Assembly (NCBI GenBank): GCA_029263125.1
Contig: JAJCYD010000014.1
Location: 62,001-126,000 of the forward strand
DNA length: 64,000 bases
Reading direction: 5' to 3'
Source of the DNA: Solirubrobacteraceae bacterium
GTDB taxonomy: Bacteria; Actinomycetota; Thermoleophilia; Solirubrobacterales; Solirubrobacteraceae
Position numbers and translations under genes: made by a program. The notes beneath the pieces are model-generated. The model ran no database searches, had not been told where the DNA came from, and was given only the letters and a program-made list of their open reading frames with translations. Positions 49,333-57,599 of this stretch are shown in pieces. How positions within the stretch are numbered: position 1 is the first letter of the stretch; every line of letters begins with the position of its first letter.

Positions 49333-50331
49333 TCAGCGCCCGGCCGCGTCCAGCCACTCGCGCATCGACGTCTGGCGGCCGGCATGCTCGCCGGTGGCGA
49401 TCTCGTGACGCAGCTCGCCGAGCATCCCGAAGCGCTCGCAGACGACGTTGTGCTGGTGGATCGTCTCGAGGTTCTCCTGACGCGCTGAGACGAAGTGCTC
49501 GTCGGACAGGTCGGTGAGCTGCGCGACGACCCCCCCGATCATCTCGCGCACGCAGTCTTCGACGAATCGCGGGCGGCGGTGGGCCTTCTCGACCACGGCC
49601 GCCTCGTCGGAGCGCTTCATCAGCTCGTAGATCTCCGAGGACATCGAGCCCTCGACGATGTCCAGCAGCGTGCGCGCCTCGATCTCGGCTGGAGCGCCCT
49701 CGGGAAAGCCGATGTGCAGCGTTCCAAGACCCCGCTGGTTGTGGGTCGCGACCGGGACGTGGTCGAAGATCCGCGCGATCTCGTCGTCGGTGAACCCGTC
49801 GTCGTGCAGGCGCTCGCGCGAGCTGCCCATGACGAGCTGCTGCGCGCAGGGGCACGCCGTGATCCCCTGGGCGGCGACGCCGACCATGCGCCGCGTGCCG
49901 TCCTGTGACGCGACCGCCGACCCGTACAGCGTGTAGATCTCCTGCGTGACGATCCCCGAGACCGGCGCGGGCTTGTGCTCGGGATAGCGCGCGGTCACGG
50001 TCACCTCTGCGCGGGCGGCGCCCTGGCGCTCGCGCACGAGCTCGGCGACGCGCAGCGCGAGCTCCTCGGCCTTAAACGTTGCGGTGCCCAGGACCACCTC
50101 GCCGATGACCGCGTTGACGACCTCCTCAAAACGCGACATGTGCGCGCCCTTCTGGTCGCGGCCGAGGTCCACGAAGCACTGCAGGCGTGCGGAGAACAGC
50201 TGCTCGGCATCGCCCTGACGGAAGCGGACGACCTTCTCGACCTCGGTGACGCCGACGCGCGAGAGGCTGACGCGCAGGGCAGGAGCCTGAGCCTGGACGT
50301 CGGGATCGCGAACGCTGACGCCCTGCCGCAT
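49333..50331 (-). CDS. folE2: GTP cyclohydrolase I, type IB
   Basis: A 332-residue FolE2/MptA-type enzyme that starts folate or pterin synthesis from GTP. The metal-binding Cys is in [42 protein letters not shown] and [14 protein letters not shown] are family motifs. The type IB enzyme can work with metals other than zinc. ATG 50331 is preceded by CCTGAACC only. It is divergent from the sigma-factor gene across a region with a perfect 14-bp palindrome. Confidence 0.92.
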   Translation of the reverse strand: MRQGVSVRDPDVQAQAPALRVSLSRVGVTEVEKVVRFRQGDAEQLFSARLQCFVDLGRDQKGAHMSRFEEVVNAVIGEVVLGTATFKAEELALRVAELVRERQGAARAEVTVTARYPEHKPAPVSGIVTQEIYTLYGSAVASQDGTRRMVGVAAQGITACPCAQQLVMGSSRERLHDDGFTDDEIARIFDHVPVATHNQRGLGTLHIGFPEGAPAEIEARTLLDIVEGSMSSEIYELMKRSDEAAVVEKAHRRPRFVEDCVREMIGGVVAQLTDLSDEHFVSARQENLETIHQHNVVCERFGMLGELRHEIATGEHAGRQTSMREWLDAAGR

Positions 50332-50351
50332 GGGTTCAGGGTACCGACCGC

Positions 50352-50397
50352 ATTGTTCGAACAATCCGCTGACGACTCCGCCTTCATGTGCTATTAC
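50352..50397 (+). promoter_or_regulatory. Palindrome and candidate promoter before the sigma gene
   Basis: ATTGTTCGAACAAT (50352-50365) is a perfect palindrome in the folE2/sigma divergent region. Just after it, CTGACG (50369-50374), 17 nt and TATTAC (50392-50397) form a candidate promoter for the sigma gene. If it is used, transcription starts near 50404, after the ATG at 50386. The cognate factor is unknown; the core GTTCGAAC is shared with several repressor sites, so I do not name one. Confidence 0.45.
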
Positions 50398-50454
50398 TCA
50401 CGAAGTCGATCTCCTGCGGCGAGCGTGGGGAGCGATGGTCGTGCATCGAGGCAC

Positions 50455-51627
50455 GTGGCATCCGAGGGGGGCCGAACCATCGAGAGTCAAGTACTGCTGG
50501 CAGATGAAGCCCCCATCCACGAGCTGGATGAGCTGCGGACCCTCATCTCCGACGGTCAAGATCGCGGGTACCTCACGTTCGACGAGATCGAGGGAGCCCT
50601 CGAAGAGGCCGACGTGACCAAGGAGCAGCTCCGTGAGCTGCATGCCTACCTGTCCGAGCAGGGCATCGACGTCGTCGGATCGGACGGTCGCAAGGCCCAA
50701 TCGGAAGCCGCCAAGATCGAGGCGGCGGCCGCCGCGCGCAAGGCGACGGTCAACGGCACGCCAGAGGTATCGCGTAAGCCCGAGCTGGATCTGACGGTCG
50801 AGCCGAGCCTGGACTCGCTGCGCCTGTACCTGCGCTCGATCGGGCGGGTCCCGCTGCTGACCGCCGAGCTCGAGGTCGCGCTCGCCAAGCGCATCGAACG
50901 CGGCGACATGGACGCCAAGCATCACATGGTCGAAGCCAACCTGCGCCTCGTCGTGTCGATCGCCAAGGGCTATCTCGGGCGCGGGCTGACGTTCCTCGAC
51001 CTCATCCAGGAGGGATCGCTGGGCCTCATCCGCGCGGTCGAGAAGTTCGACCATCGACGCGGGTACAAGTTCTCGACGTACGCGACGTGGTGGATCCGCC
51101 AGGCCGTCACGCGGGCGATCGCCGACAAGGGGCGCACGATCCGCATTCCGGTGCATATGGTCGAGCGCCTCAACAAGGTCGTGCAGGTCGAGCGCCAGCT
51201 CGTGCAGTCGCTCGGTCGCGAGCCGACGCCCGAGGAGATCGCCGTGCAGCTCGACTGCACCGCGCGCGAGGTGCGCGACATCCTGCGCATGTCCCAGCAG
51301 CCGATCTCGCTGGAGCGCCCGGTGGGGGAGGAGGACGAGTCCGAGTTGGGGGACTTCGTCGAGGACGAGAATGCGATCTCGCCGTTCGATCTGGCGGCGG
51401 AGAATCTGCGCCGCGAGAACGTGCGTACCGCCCTGGCGGCACTGCCGCAGCGCGAGCGCGAGGTCATCGAGATGCGCTTCGGTCTGACCGGCGGGCGCCC
51501 GCGCACGCTCGAGGAGGTCGGCAAGGCCTTCAGCGTCACGCGCGAACGCATCCGTCAGATCGAGAACCACACGCTGAAGAAGCTCGAGTCGCTGCCCGAG
51601 GCGCAGCGGCTGCGTGACGTGTCCTGA
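50455..51627 (+). CDS. sigA: Primary (RpoD/SigA-type) RNA polymerase sigma factor
   Basis: A group 1/2 sigma factor of about 390 residues. Region 1.1 is present ([20 protein letters not shown]), then 1.2 ([20 protein letters not shown]), 2.1-2.4 ([20 protein letters not shown] to [18 protein letters not shown]), region 3, and 4.2 ([20 protein letters not shown]). Region 1.1 argues for the housekeeping factor. The start is uncertain: ATG 50386, GTG 50425 and GTG 50455 are in frame; the promoter candidate favours a start after 50404, and 50455 has GAGG nearby. Confidence 0.92.
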   Translation: MASEGGRTIESQVLLADEAPIHELDELRTLISDGQDRGYLTFDEIEGALEEADVTKEQLRELHAYLSEQGIDVVGSDGRKAQSEAAKIEAAAAARKATVNGTPEVSRKPELDLTVEPSLDSLRLYLRSIGRVPLLTAELEVALAKRIERGDMDAKHHMVEANLRLVVSIAKGYLGRGLTFLDLIQEGSLGLIRAVEKFDHRRGYKFSTYATWWIRQAVTRAIADKGRTIRIPVHMVERLNKVVQVERQLVQSLGREPTPEEIAVQLDCTAREVRDILRMSQQPISLERPVGEEDESELGDFVEDENAISPFDLAAENLRRENVRTALAALPQREREVIEMRFGLTGGRPRTLEEVGKAFSVTRERIRQIENHTLKKLESLPEAQRLRDVS

Positions 51628-51723
51628 CGTTCGGGGGCCGAAGTACGCGGCGCATGAGGTCGAGCCTGACGATCCGCTCGCGATCATGGCAGCCCCGCGC
51701 ATCGCTAGACTGGCCGCCCCCCC

Positions 51724-51805
51724 GGCGGGGTTCCCGAGCGGTCAAAGGGGATGCGCTGTAAACGCATTGGCTCTGCCTTCGCAGGTTCGAATCCTGCCCC
51801 CGCCA
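51724..51805 (+). tRNA. tRNA-Tyr (anticodon GTA)
   Basis: Acceptor arms GGCGGGG and CCCCGCC pair perfectly. The anticodon arm is ATGCG-CTGTAAA-CGCAT with GTA as anticodon. A long variable arm (class II) fits bacterial tRNA-Tyr. The T arm is GCAGG-TTCGAAT-CCTGC. CCA is not encoded. Confidence 0.95.
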
Positions 51806-51947
51806 TGCTCCGCCGACGATCGCCGCGCGGAGCGCCGTCCGGACCGCGTGATCGTTCGACGGATGCGATCGCGGCGTCGAGGACGATGGCGATGGGCTGT
51901 GCGATCTGCCACGATCACGCCAGCCCTGCCACCGAGCCGAAGAGGTC

Positions 51948-52415
51948 ATGCCCATGGAATCATCCGCGCCCGCGCGCGTCCTCGTCGTCGCCAATCGCAC
52001 CGCTGCCACGCCCGCCCTCCAGGAGGCCGTCCGCGAGCGTGCCGCGGCGGGCAACGTCGTCTTTACGCTGCTCGTGCCCAACTCCGCACACGGCTTGCAC
52101 CGCGTCGTCGATCCCGAGGACGCCAGCCGCGCCGAGGCGGGCGCGATGCTCGAGCTGGCGCTGCCGCTGCTCGAAGAGGCGGCGGGCTCGGAGATCGAGG
52201 GCATCATCGGCGACCACAACCCGTTCGACGCGATTCAGGACGCCGTCAACGTGCGCGGGGCGGACGAGATCATCCTGTCGACGCTGCCGACACGCGTATC
52301 GCGCTGGCTGAAGAGCGATCTGCCCAGCAAGCTCAGTGGCCTGGGGTTGCCCGTCACCACGGTCACCGCCCAGGGAACCGCGCGGGCGATTCCCAGGCGC
52401 GAACCGGCAACGTAG
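51948..52415 (+). CDS. Universal-stress-like / Rossmann-fold protein
   Basis: A 155-residue protein. RVLVVANRTAATPALQEAVR, VVFTLLVPNSAHG, EGIIGDHNPFDAIQDA and GADEIILSTLPTRVSRWLKS follow an alpha/beta nucleotide-binding fold like UspA, without the full ATP-binding GxxGxxxxG loop. Related small actinobacterial proteins are uncharacterised. ATG 51948 follows AGAGG; ATG 51954 is possible. It stands alone after tRNA-Tyr. The 142 bp after it hold nothing I recognise. Confidence 0.75.
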   Translation: MPMESSAPARVLVVANRTAATPALQEAVRERAAAGNVVFTLLVPNSAHGLHRVVDPEDASRAEAGAMLELALPLLEEAAGSEIEGIIGDHNPFDAIQDAVNVRGADEIILSTLPTRVSRWLKSDLPSKLSGLGLPVTTVTAQGTARAIPRREPAT

Positions 52416-52557
52416 TGGTCCTCGATCCTCGTCGGTGCCGTCCTGCTCTCGGATCTGAGCTTGGCACGGACCCGAGTGGTGGTGAGCGCCGGATCCTGTG
52501 GGCCGGCGGTGTCGCCGAAGCGCTCATGATCATCGGAGGTGCGGGCGAGCTGATCTT

Positions 52558-53079
52558 CTAGCGGGCGGCGCCCAGGCCGTCGGCGGCGAGCATGTCGCGC
52601 AGCGCCTTCGTCGTGGACCAGAACGACAGCTCGTCCCAGGGCAGGTCGGCGGGCGCGAAGGCACGCACCTCGGTGGCCTCCTGGGTCTCGCGTGGAATGC
52701 CCAGCGCCCGGGCGTTGTAGACGATCAGCACGACCCGATCCTCGCTCCGCGAGTACACGCCGACGAGTGCCCCGAGTGCGACGTCGATCTGCATCTCCTC
52801 GCGCGTCTCGCGCCGTGCCGCGTCCTCGACCGATTCGCCCAGCTCGACGAACCCGCCAGGAAACGACCAGCGACCGGCGCCCTCGTGAAAGGCGCGCCGC
52901 AGCAGCCAGATCTGCCCGTCCGCGTCCCGCGGGATCGTCGCTGCGACCGGCTCGGGGCTCCACAGCGCCTCATATCCGCAAGCACCGCACGTCAGCGAGC
53001 GGGGAAAGACGATCCGCGCCGCGGCCGCGCAGCGCGGGCAGAAGCCAGCACCGTCCAGCGCGGGATTGAGGCTGGGCAT
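52558..53079 (-). CDS. NUDIX hydrolase with N-terminal zinc ribbon
   Basis: A 173-residue hydrolase. The N-terminal zinc ribbon has two Cys pairs (FCPRCAAAAR and LTCGACGYE), as in NudC-like and ADP-ribose-type NUDIX proteins. The Nudix box is GGFVELGESVEDAARRET followed by REEM. It cleaves a nucleoside diphosphate linked to another group; the exact substrate is not predictable. It lies 48 nt from tRNA-Thr, on the opposite strand. Confidence 0.9.
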   Translation of the reverse strand: MPSLNPALDGAGFCPRCAAAARIVFPRSLTCGACGYEALWSPEPVAATIPRDADGQIWLLRRAFHEGAGRWSFPGGFVELGESVEDAARRETREEMQIDVALGALVGVYSRSEDRVVLIVYNARALGIPRETQEATEVRAFAPADLPWDELSFWSTTKALRDMLAADGLGAAR

Positions 53080-53127
53080 CGCTTTGGGACGGTAGCTGGC
53101 TCGCCGAAGGGCTACGCTTCCCGTCCC

Positions 53128-53200
<73 letters not shown>

Positions 53201-53381
53201 TCATCCGATCTCCCCGCTCAGGCGCGGCTTTCGTTTCCCGGGTCGCTTGAGCGGCGACCATCTCGTCGACTGGTGGGGCGTTTGTGGGGCGCCAGCAGTT
53301 CTGATCGTGCCCCGCCTGCGGCCGGCCGAACAGGCAGGGGGTCGGATTGACGCAACGTGCGACATCAGCGGTGAGGAGCCG

Positions 53382-53600
53382 ATGGCGCACCATCCCGACA
53401 CCCCGTTCGATGACCTCGAGCCCACTGCGGTCCTCACCGCGGCGGAGGTCGCCGAGCGCATCCGGGTCGATGCGCGGTCGGTGCGGCGCGGTGGCCCGCG
53501 GTGATCTGACCGCCAGCCGCGCCTGCGGGCTGCGGATCCTGGCCTGCGACGCGGCAGAGTGGTGGCGCTCGCGGACCGTGCCGGCGACGCTAGCTAGCAC
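53382..53600 (+). pseudogene. Excisionase-like HTH protein, frameshifted
   Basis: ATG 53382 follows GAGGAG and opens with MAHHPDTPFDD, reaching the helix-turn-helix VLTAAEVAERIRVDARSVRR, then a stop in the same frame. The expected continuation, AVARGDLTASRACGLRILAC then DAAEWWRSRTVP, is in another frame from about 53490. A loss of two bases in a CG-rich run explains it. Intact proteins of this kind are integrase-associated excisionases or directionality factors. Confidence 0.7.
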
Positions 53601-53718
53601 GGGCGGCCGCGTCGGCGCCCGTCACCGGCCCGCAGGAGCGCTCGCGCCGCTCGCCTGCGCGGCGACGTCCAGAGGCTGCCGCGCGGCTGCCGCTTCCCCC
53701 GCGTCGTGGAGATGGGCC

Positions 53719-54352
53719 ATGACCGAACCCTCGGTCTCCGAGGGCGTCGAGGTCCGGCGCTTCACCCGCAGGGACGCGACGGTCACCGAGGTCTTCAGCG
53801 TCCGCGTCAGCGATGTCGACGGCACGCGCCGGCGGCGCAGCTTCGACAGCCTCGAGGACGCGCTGGACTACCGGGCGCGGCTGCGATCCGCGCGGCGCTG
53901 GCGCCCGGAAAAACTGCGTCAGGAGCAGGCCGGCACCCAGACGCTCGGCGCCTTCTTCGAGCAGTGGTGGGTCGAACGCCGATGCCCGGGCTCGCCCGAG
54001 CGACCCTTGCGGTCTATCGCTGCCTGTGTGAAGCGCACGCCGCTCCGTGTCTCGCCCATCTGCCGATGCGCGAGATCGACGCGCGCCGAGTTGTTGCCTT
54101 CCGCGGCGAGTTGCTGACGGCCGGCGTCGGGCCCACGTCGGTCGTCACGACGATGGCGATGCTCCAGCGCGTCTTTCGCGACGCCGTCGAGGACGGCGAC
54201 GTCGCGTTCAATCCATTCAAGGCGGTGCGCAAGCCTTCGCCGGGACCGTCGCGCGTCGCCCGTCCGCTGACGCCGCTGCAGGTCGAGCGGCTCGTGGCAG
54301 CCCTGCAACGAGCCGGCAACCGGTTCAGCGCGGTGCTCGGTGCGGCTGATGC
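53719..54352 (+). pseudogene. Tyrosine recombinase 1, N-terminal part (broken)
   Basis: ATG 53719 starts an arm-binding and core-binding integrase N-terminus: VFSVRVSDVDGTRRRRSFDS, then LGAFFEQWWVERRC. A frameshift near 53985 moves to the frame with GLARATLAVYRCLCEAH, LPMREIDARRVVAFRGELL and NPFKAVRKPSPGP, ending in PLTPLQVERLVAALQRAGNR. All catalytic boxes are missing, because the MFS gene starts at the break (54353). It overlaps in family position with the start of the fragment at 56271, so the two pieces do not join into one protein. Confidence 0.75.
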
Positions 54353-55735
54353 CTATAGGGCTGTCATTGGGTTGGAGGTGGCGTCTGCGGCGAGCGCGAG
54401 GGCTACGGCGGCGGCTGGGAGGGCGGCGACTGTGGCGATCGCGGTGGACAGTCCGAGGGGACTGATCAGCGCAGCGATCAGGGCGGAGCCGATTGCGCCG
54501 CCGAGGAGGAGCATAAGGACAAAAAGGCCGGTCGCGACTGCGCGTACCTGGGGTTCGACGATCTGGGGTACGCGGGCAAGGAGTGTGACTTGTCCGGCGG
54601 CGAAGGCGCTGACGGTCATGCCGAGGGCCAGCACGGTCCAGAAGGGGGTGTCGCCTGCCAAGCCGGCGAGCAGGAGGCCCGCAGCGCTGGTCGCGGCCAG
54701 CACGGAGGTCACGCGGAATGGGTTGTGAGTGGCAATGAGAGATCCGACGACGCGGGCGCTGGCGGCACCCATTAGTCCGGCTGGGAGGAGGATGAGCCCG
54801 ATGTGCGTTGCGCTCCAGCCGCGGCCGGCCAGCAGGAGCGGAGCGGCAAAAAGCATCGCCAGGTAGCCGGCACCGAGCATCAGTCCGGTGATCGTGACGA
54901 GTACGTATGGTCGCGAGCTGGCGATCTCGAGGGGGATGAACCCATTGGGCACGGTTCGCACGCGTTGCCAGAGCGTGGTGGCAGCGAGGGCGGCGATGAT
55001 TGCCACAGCGGCGATGATCCAGCTGGAAAGGTCGATGCTCGGGGATTCCAGCAGGAGCACGATCGCCGAGGCCAGCACCGCTACCAGGCTGGCGCCAGAC
55101 GCGTCGAAGCGACTGCCCGTGGGATGCGCCGTGGGGACCAGACGTACGGTCGCGGCCATCACGAGCACAGACAGCGCTGGAAGCGCCATGACAGCCCGCC
55201 ATGACAGTGCGTCCGTTACGAGCCCTCCGATCAGCGTGCCCGACCCGGATACCACGCCGACGAACGCCGTGACGATGCCAAGCACCTTGGCGCGGTCAGC
55301 TGCGGTGTAGCGCGCACCGACGGTAGCGAAGGTGACCAGTTGCAACGATCCGGCCCCGGCTCCCTGTAGTAGCCGTCCGCAAACCAACACGGAGAAAGAC
55401 TCGCTGAGGCAAGACAGCAGCGAACCAGCTGCGATGAGCATCCCGCCCACCAGCAGTACGCCACGGATGCTCCAGACATCGCCCAGCCTTCCGAAGATGG
55501 CCACGAACATGGCTTGAGCCAAGATGTACGCGGCCAGGATCCACGATGTTTCCGCTGGGCTGAGAGCGAGATCGCGAGCCAGCGAAGGCAGCGCGATCAC
55601 CGCGGCCGAAATGCCAAGCAGGGCGGGCGCTACCAGCGCCCCGAACAAGATCCCGGCGAGCGTTACCCCTGGCAGTGCGTCCTGTGTTGAATGACTCAAT
55701 TGCAGGCCCGCCTGCGCAAGCCGTATTCTCCGCAT
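54353..55735 (-). CDS. MFS efflux transporter
   Basis: A 460-residue polytopic protein with about 14 hydrophobic segments, in the style of DHA2-type drug:proton antiporters. Motif A-like sequence is FGRLGDVWSIRGVLLVGGML, motif B/C-like regions are GRLLQGAGAGSLQLVTFATV and VVSGSGTLIGGLVTDALSW. The chain is full length and free of stops. The ATG at 55735 lies inside an operator, with no ribosome site, so the mRNA is probably leaderless. It is divergent from a TetR gene. Its base composition is a little less GC-rich than the neighbours, and it interrupts integrase remnants, so it arrived by transfer. Confidence 0.87.
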   Translation of the reverse strand: MRRIRLAQAGLQLSHSTQDALPGVTLAGILFGALVAPALLGISAAVIALPSLARDLALSPAETSWILAAYILAQAMFVAIFGRLGDVWSIRGVLLVGGMLIAAGSLLSCLSESFSVLVCGRLLQGAGAGSLQLVTFATVGARYTAADRAKVLGIVTAFVGVVSGSGTLIGGLVTDALSWRAVMALPALSVLVMAATVRLVPTAHPTGSRFDASGASLVAVLASAIVLLLESPSIDLSSWIIAAVAIIAALAATTLWQRVRTVPNGFIPLEIASSRPYVLVTITGLMLGAGYLAMLFAAPLLLAGRGWSATHIGLILLPAGLMGAASARVVGSLIATHNPFRVTSVLAATSAAGLLLAGLAGDTPFWTVLALGMTVSAFAAGQVTLLARVPQIVEPQVRAVATGLFVLMLLLGGAIGSALIAALISPLGLSTAIATVAALPAAAVALALAADATSNPMTAL

Positions 55736-55772
55736 GGAGAACACAGTAGCAGCTACACTCTCCACGTGGAGA
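55726..55772. promoter_or_regulatory. Twin TetR operators overlapping both start codons
   Basis: TTCTCC-GCAT-GGAGAA at 55726-55741 and the perfect TCTCCACGTGGAGA at 55759-55772 share the form TCTCC-N4-GGAGA with centres 32 bp apart. The MFS ATG is inside the first and the TetR GTG inside the second. A bound TetR would block both genes at once. Confidence 0.75.
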
Positions 55773-56284
55773 ACAGATCGCGAACACGACTGCTCGACGC
55801 TGCGTTGGAGATCCTCGGTCGGTCGGGTGCTACTAGCCTGACGGTGCGAGCCACCGAGGACGCCGCCGGGCTGCCCCATGGCTCCGTGCGCTACCACTTC
55901 GGCGATCGGCCGAGCATGGTGGCCGCGTTGTTTGATCATCTCGCCGAACGCGAGCGCGCCCCGGTCGAAGGCGTCACTGCAAAAGCGTTGGAGCACTGGC
56001 TGGGACCAGGTCGCACCACGACGCTGGCGCGCTATGAACTGTTCCTGATGGCGGCTCGCGATCCCGCGCTCTGTGAGCCGCTGATCCGCGCCCGAGATCA
56101 ATTCGTCGCCGCGACGGCCGAGCGAGTTGGCGCCAGTGCACCGGTCGTCGTAGCAGCACTGGACGGGCTGGTTCTCGACGCGCTCGTCCGCGGCAAGCAC
56201 GACCCTAACCAACTACGCGCCGCCGTTGCTCAGATCACCGCCATAGCAGAGCCACACGCCGCTAGCAACGATGGCCCAGCTTGA
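55766..56284 (+). CDS. TetR-family transcriptional regulator
   Basis: A 172-residue regulator. The N-terminal helix-turn-helix reads RLLDAALEILGRSGATSLTV, then GLPHGSVRYHFGDRPSMVAA. The ligand-binding half is all-helical with no family I can name. The GTG at 55766 is in the operator and fits the family start; the frame upstream is not protein-like. It is divergent from the MFS gene, which it should repress together with itself. Its last 14 nt overlap the second integrase remnant. Confidence 0.88.
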   Translation: MENRSRTRLLDAALEILGRSGATSLTVRATEDAAGLPHGSVRYHFGDRPSMVAALFDHLAERERAPVEGVTAKALEHWLGPGRTTTLARYELFLMAARDPALCEPLIRARDQFVAATAERVGASAPVVVAALDGLVLDALVRGKHDPNQLRAAVAQITAIAEPHAASNDGPA

Positions 56285-56869
56285 GGTCATTATGGGCCAC
56301 GTACCCGAGGAGCACCGGCTGTTGCTCCGGCTCCTGGTGGACACGGGTCTGCGGATCAGCGAGGCGATCGGGCTCAACGTGGGGACGTCGAGTTCGGCGC
56401 GACCAACGTGCTGCACGTCCGGCGGCAGTTCTACCGGGGCACGATGTCGAAGCTCAAGACTCGCAATGGTCGCCGCGATCTCCCGCTCCTGTCCGACCTC
56501 GCGCGCGGCCTGTGGGTCCGGTGCCAGGGGTCCGTTCCGGACACGCCGCTGTTCGTCACACGGACGGGCTCCCGCCTGTCTGACGGCAATCTGCGGCGTC
56601 GGGTGCTGGCCCCGGCTGCGACGGCGGCAGGCGTGCCGTGGATTGGCTTCCACACGTTCCGCCATACGTGCGCGTCCCGCCTCCTCGCGGGCGGCAAGAA
56701 CATCGCGCAGGTGTCGAAGTGGCTCGGGCACGCCGACCCCGCGTTCACGCTACGGACGTACGTGCATCTGATGGACGAGGGGCTAGGCGACGCCGAGTTC
56801 CTGACTACCAGGGATGCCCCCGAGGATCGTCGGGCTCGAACGGCATCGCGTCTTGGTATCGAGCCTTGA
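56271..56869 (+). pseudogene. Tyrosine recombinase 2, C-terminal catalytic part (broken)
   Basis: The first frame (from 56271) reads LEVIMGHVPEEHRLLLRLLV then DTGLRISEAIGLNVG, with the first catalytic Arg. A missing base in a GGGG run near 56380 shifts to the frame with ATNVLHVRRQFYRGTMSKLK, HTFRHTCASRLLAGG (His and Arg), WLGHADPAFTLRTYVHLMDE (His and Tyr). All catalytic boxes exist, but split over two frames and without an N-terminal domain. It comes from a different integrase than the fragment at 53719. Confidence 0.78.
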
Positions 56870-57191
56870 CGTGTCGCTCGGCCCATTCAACCGCGGCTTC
56901 CTTGCCGCCCTTGTCCTGCTCCCAGACACCGGCGACCGTGAAGGCGTTCTCGTCGTCGCCGATCACTTTGTCCAAGCGTACGAGCTTGCCTTTGCGGTTG
57001 AGGCCCCCAACGACATAGGCCCCGCCGTCCTCCGCGTCGAAGGCCACAACTGTCTCGACGTACCACTGCTGAATGGCGCGATCGTCGCTGAACGGGCGGG
57101 TGATGAGCGCGAAGACATTTGGAGGCGACGCGATGAGTCTGGGCTGCTCGTACGGCAGTTGGGAGGAGGGGTCAGATGGGGTGTCGGCCAT
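56805..57191 (-). CDS. Hypothetical protein in the element
   Basis: A 128-residue protein. The N-terminus is polar (MADTPSDPSSQLPYEQPR). The body has VVAFDAEDGGAYVVGGLNRK, KVIGDDENAFTVAGVWEQDK and AAVEWAERHVKARYQDAMPF, a plausible soluble alpha/beta domain. I do not recognise it. It overlaps the end of the broken integrase on the other strand by 65 nt. Composition and codon use look coding, but it may be a leftover of the element. Confidence 0.6.
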   Translation of the reverse strand: MADTPSDPSSQLPYEQPRLIASPPNVFALITRPFSDDRAIQQWYVETVVAFDAEDGGAYVVGGLNRKGKLVRLDKVIGDDENAFTVAGVWEQDKGGKEAAVEWAERHVKARYQDAMPFEPDDPRGHPW

Positions 57192-57392
57192 GACGCGGTT
57201 TTAGCCCATGCGAGACCGGGGCATGATGGTCAGTCCCGGAAACACCGGCGAGAACCTGTCGCATGACAACGGCCTGACAACGGACCCCTTCGATACCGGG
57301 TCGGAACGCACCGCTGCGTTCTCGTCCCGATCTGCGCCCTTTGCAGGCGACTCGCCTACCGGGTCGCACAGGGCAGGAACGCACCGACCGCG

Positions 57393-57434
57393 ATGGTAAG
57401 GAAGGGGTCTCCGGTTCGAGCCCGGAAGAGGGCT
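57393..57434 (+). repeat. attR-side repeat (tRNA-Thr 3' scar)
   Basis: Repeats 53159-53200 with one difference (C for T in the T loop). The D arm and 5' acceptor half are missing, so it is a scar and not a tRNA gene. The 200 bp between the hypothetical gene and this scar contain TGACAACGG twice and TACCGGGTCG twice, but no gene. Confidence 0.85.
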
Positions 57435-57599
57435 CTCCGTTGATTGAAGCCCCGCCCGTGGGGCTCCTTGGTGTTTGGGGCATTGGGCGCGAAGACGCGC
57501 GGCGCGATCGGTCGGCGGGAGGTGGCGGGTCTCATCACCCGTCGTCGAGGTGCCGGTCACGGTCAGGCTTGGGGTGGCGCACGTCGACGGCGATCTACG

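Larger units (their letters stand above)
53201..57434. mobile_element. Decayed integrative element in tRNA-Thr
   Basis: A 4.2-kb element bounded by the 42-bp tRNA repeat. In order it holds a frameshifted excisionase, the N-terminal part of one tyrosine recombinase with a frameshift, an MFS/TetR pair, the C-terminal part of a second recombinase with a one-base deletion, and a small hypothetical gene. TGACAACGG is repeated at 57264 and 57275, as arm-type sites often are. No replication or transfer genes remain. The element can no longer excise by its own means, and only the efflux cassette looks intact. Confidence 0.8.

Noticed and set aside
57192-57599. A gene between the element's hypothetical gene and the SARP-like regulator
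   Set aside because: Open frames exist, but they cross the tRNA scar and have no protein-like pattern.
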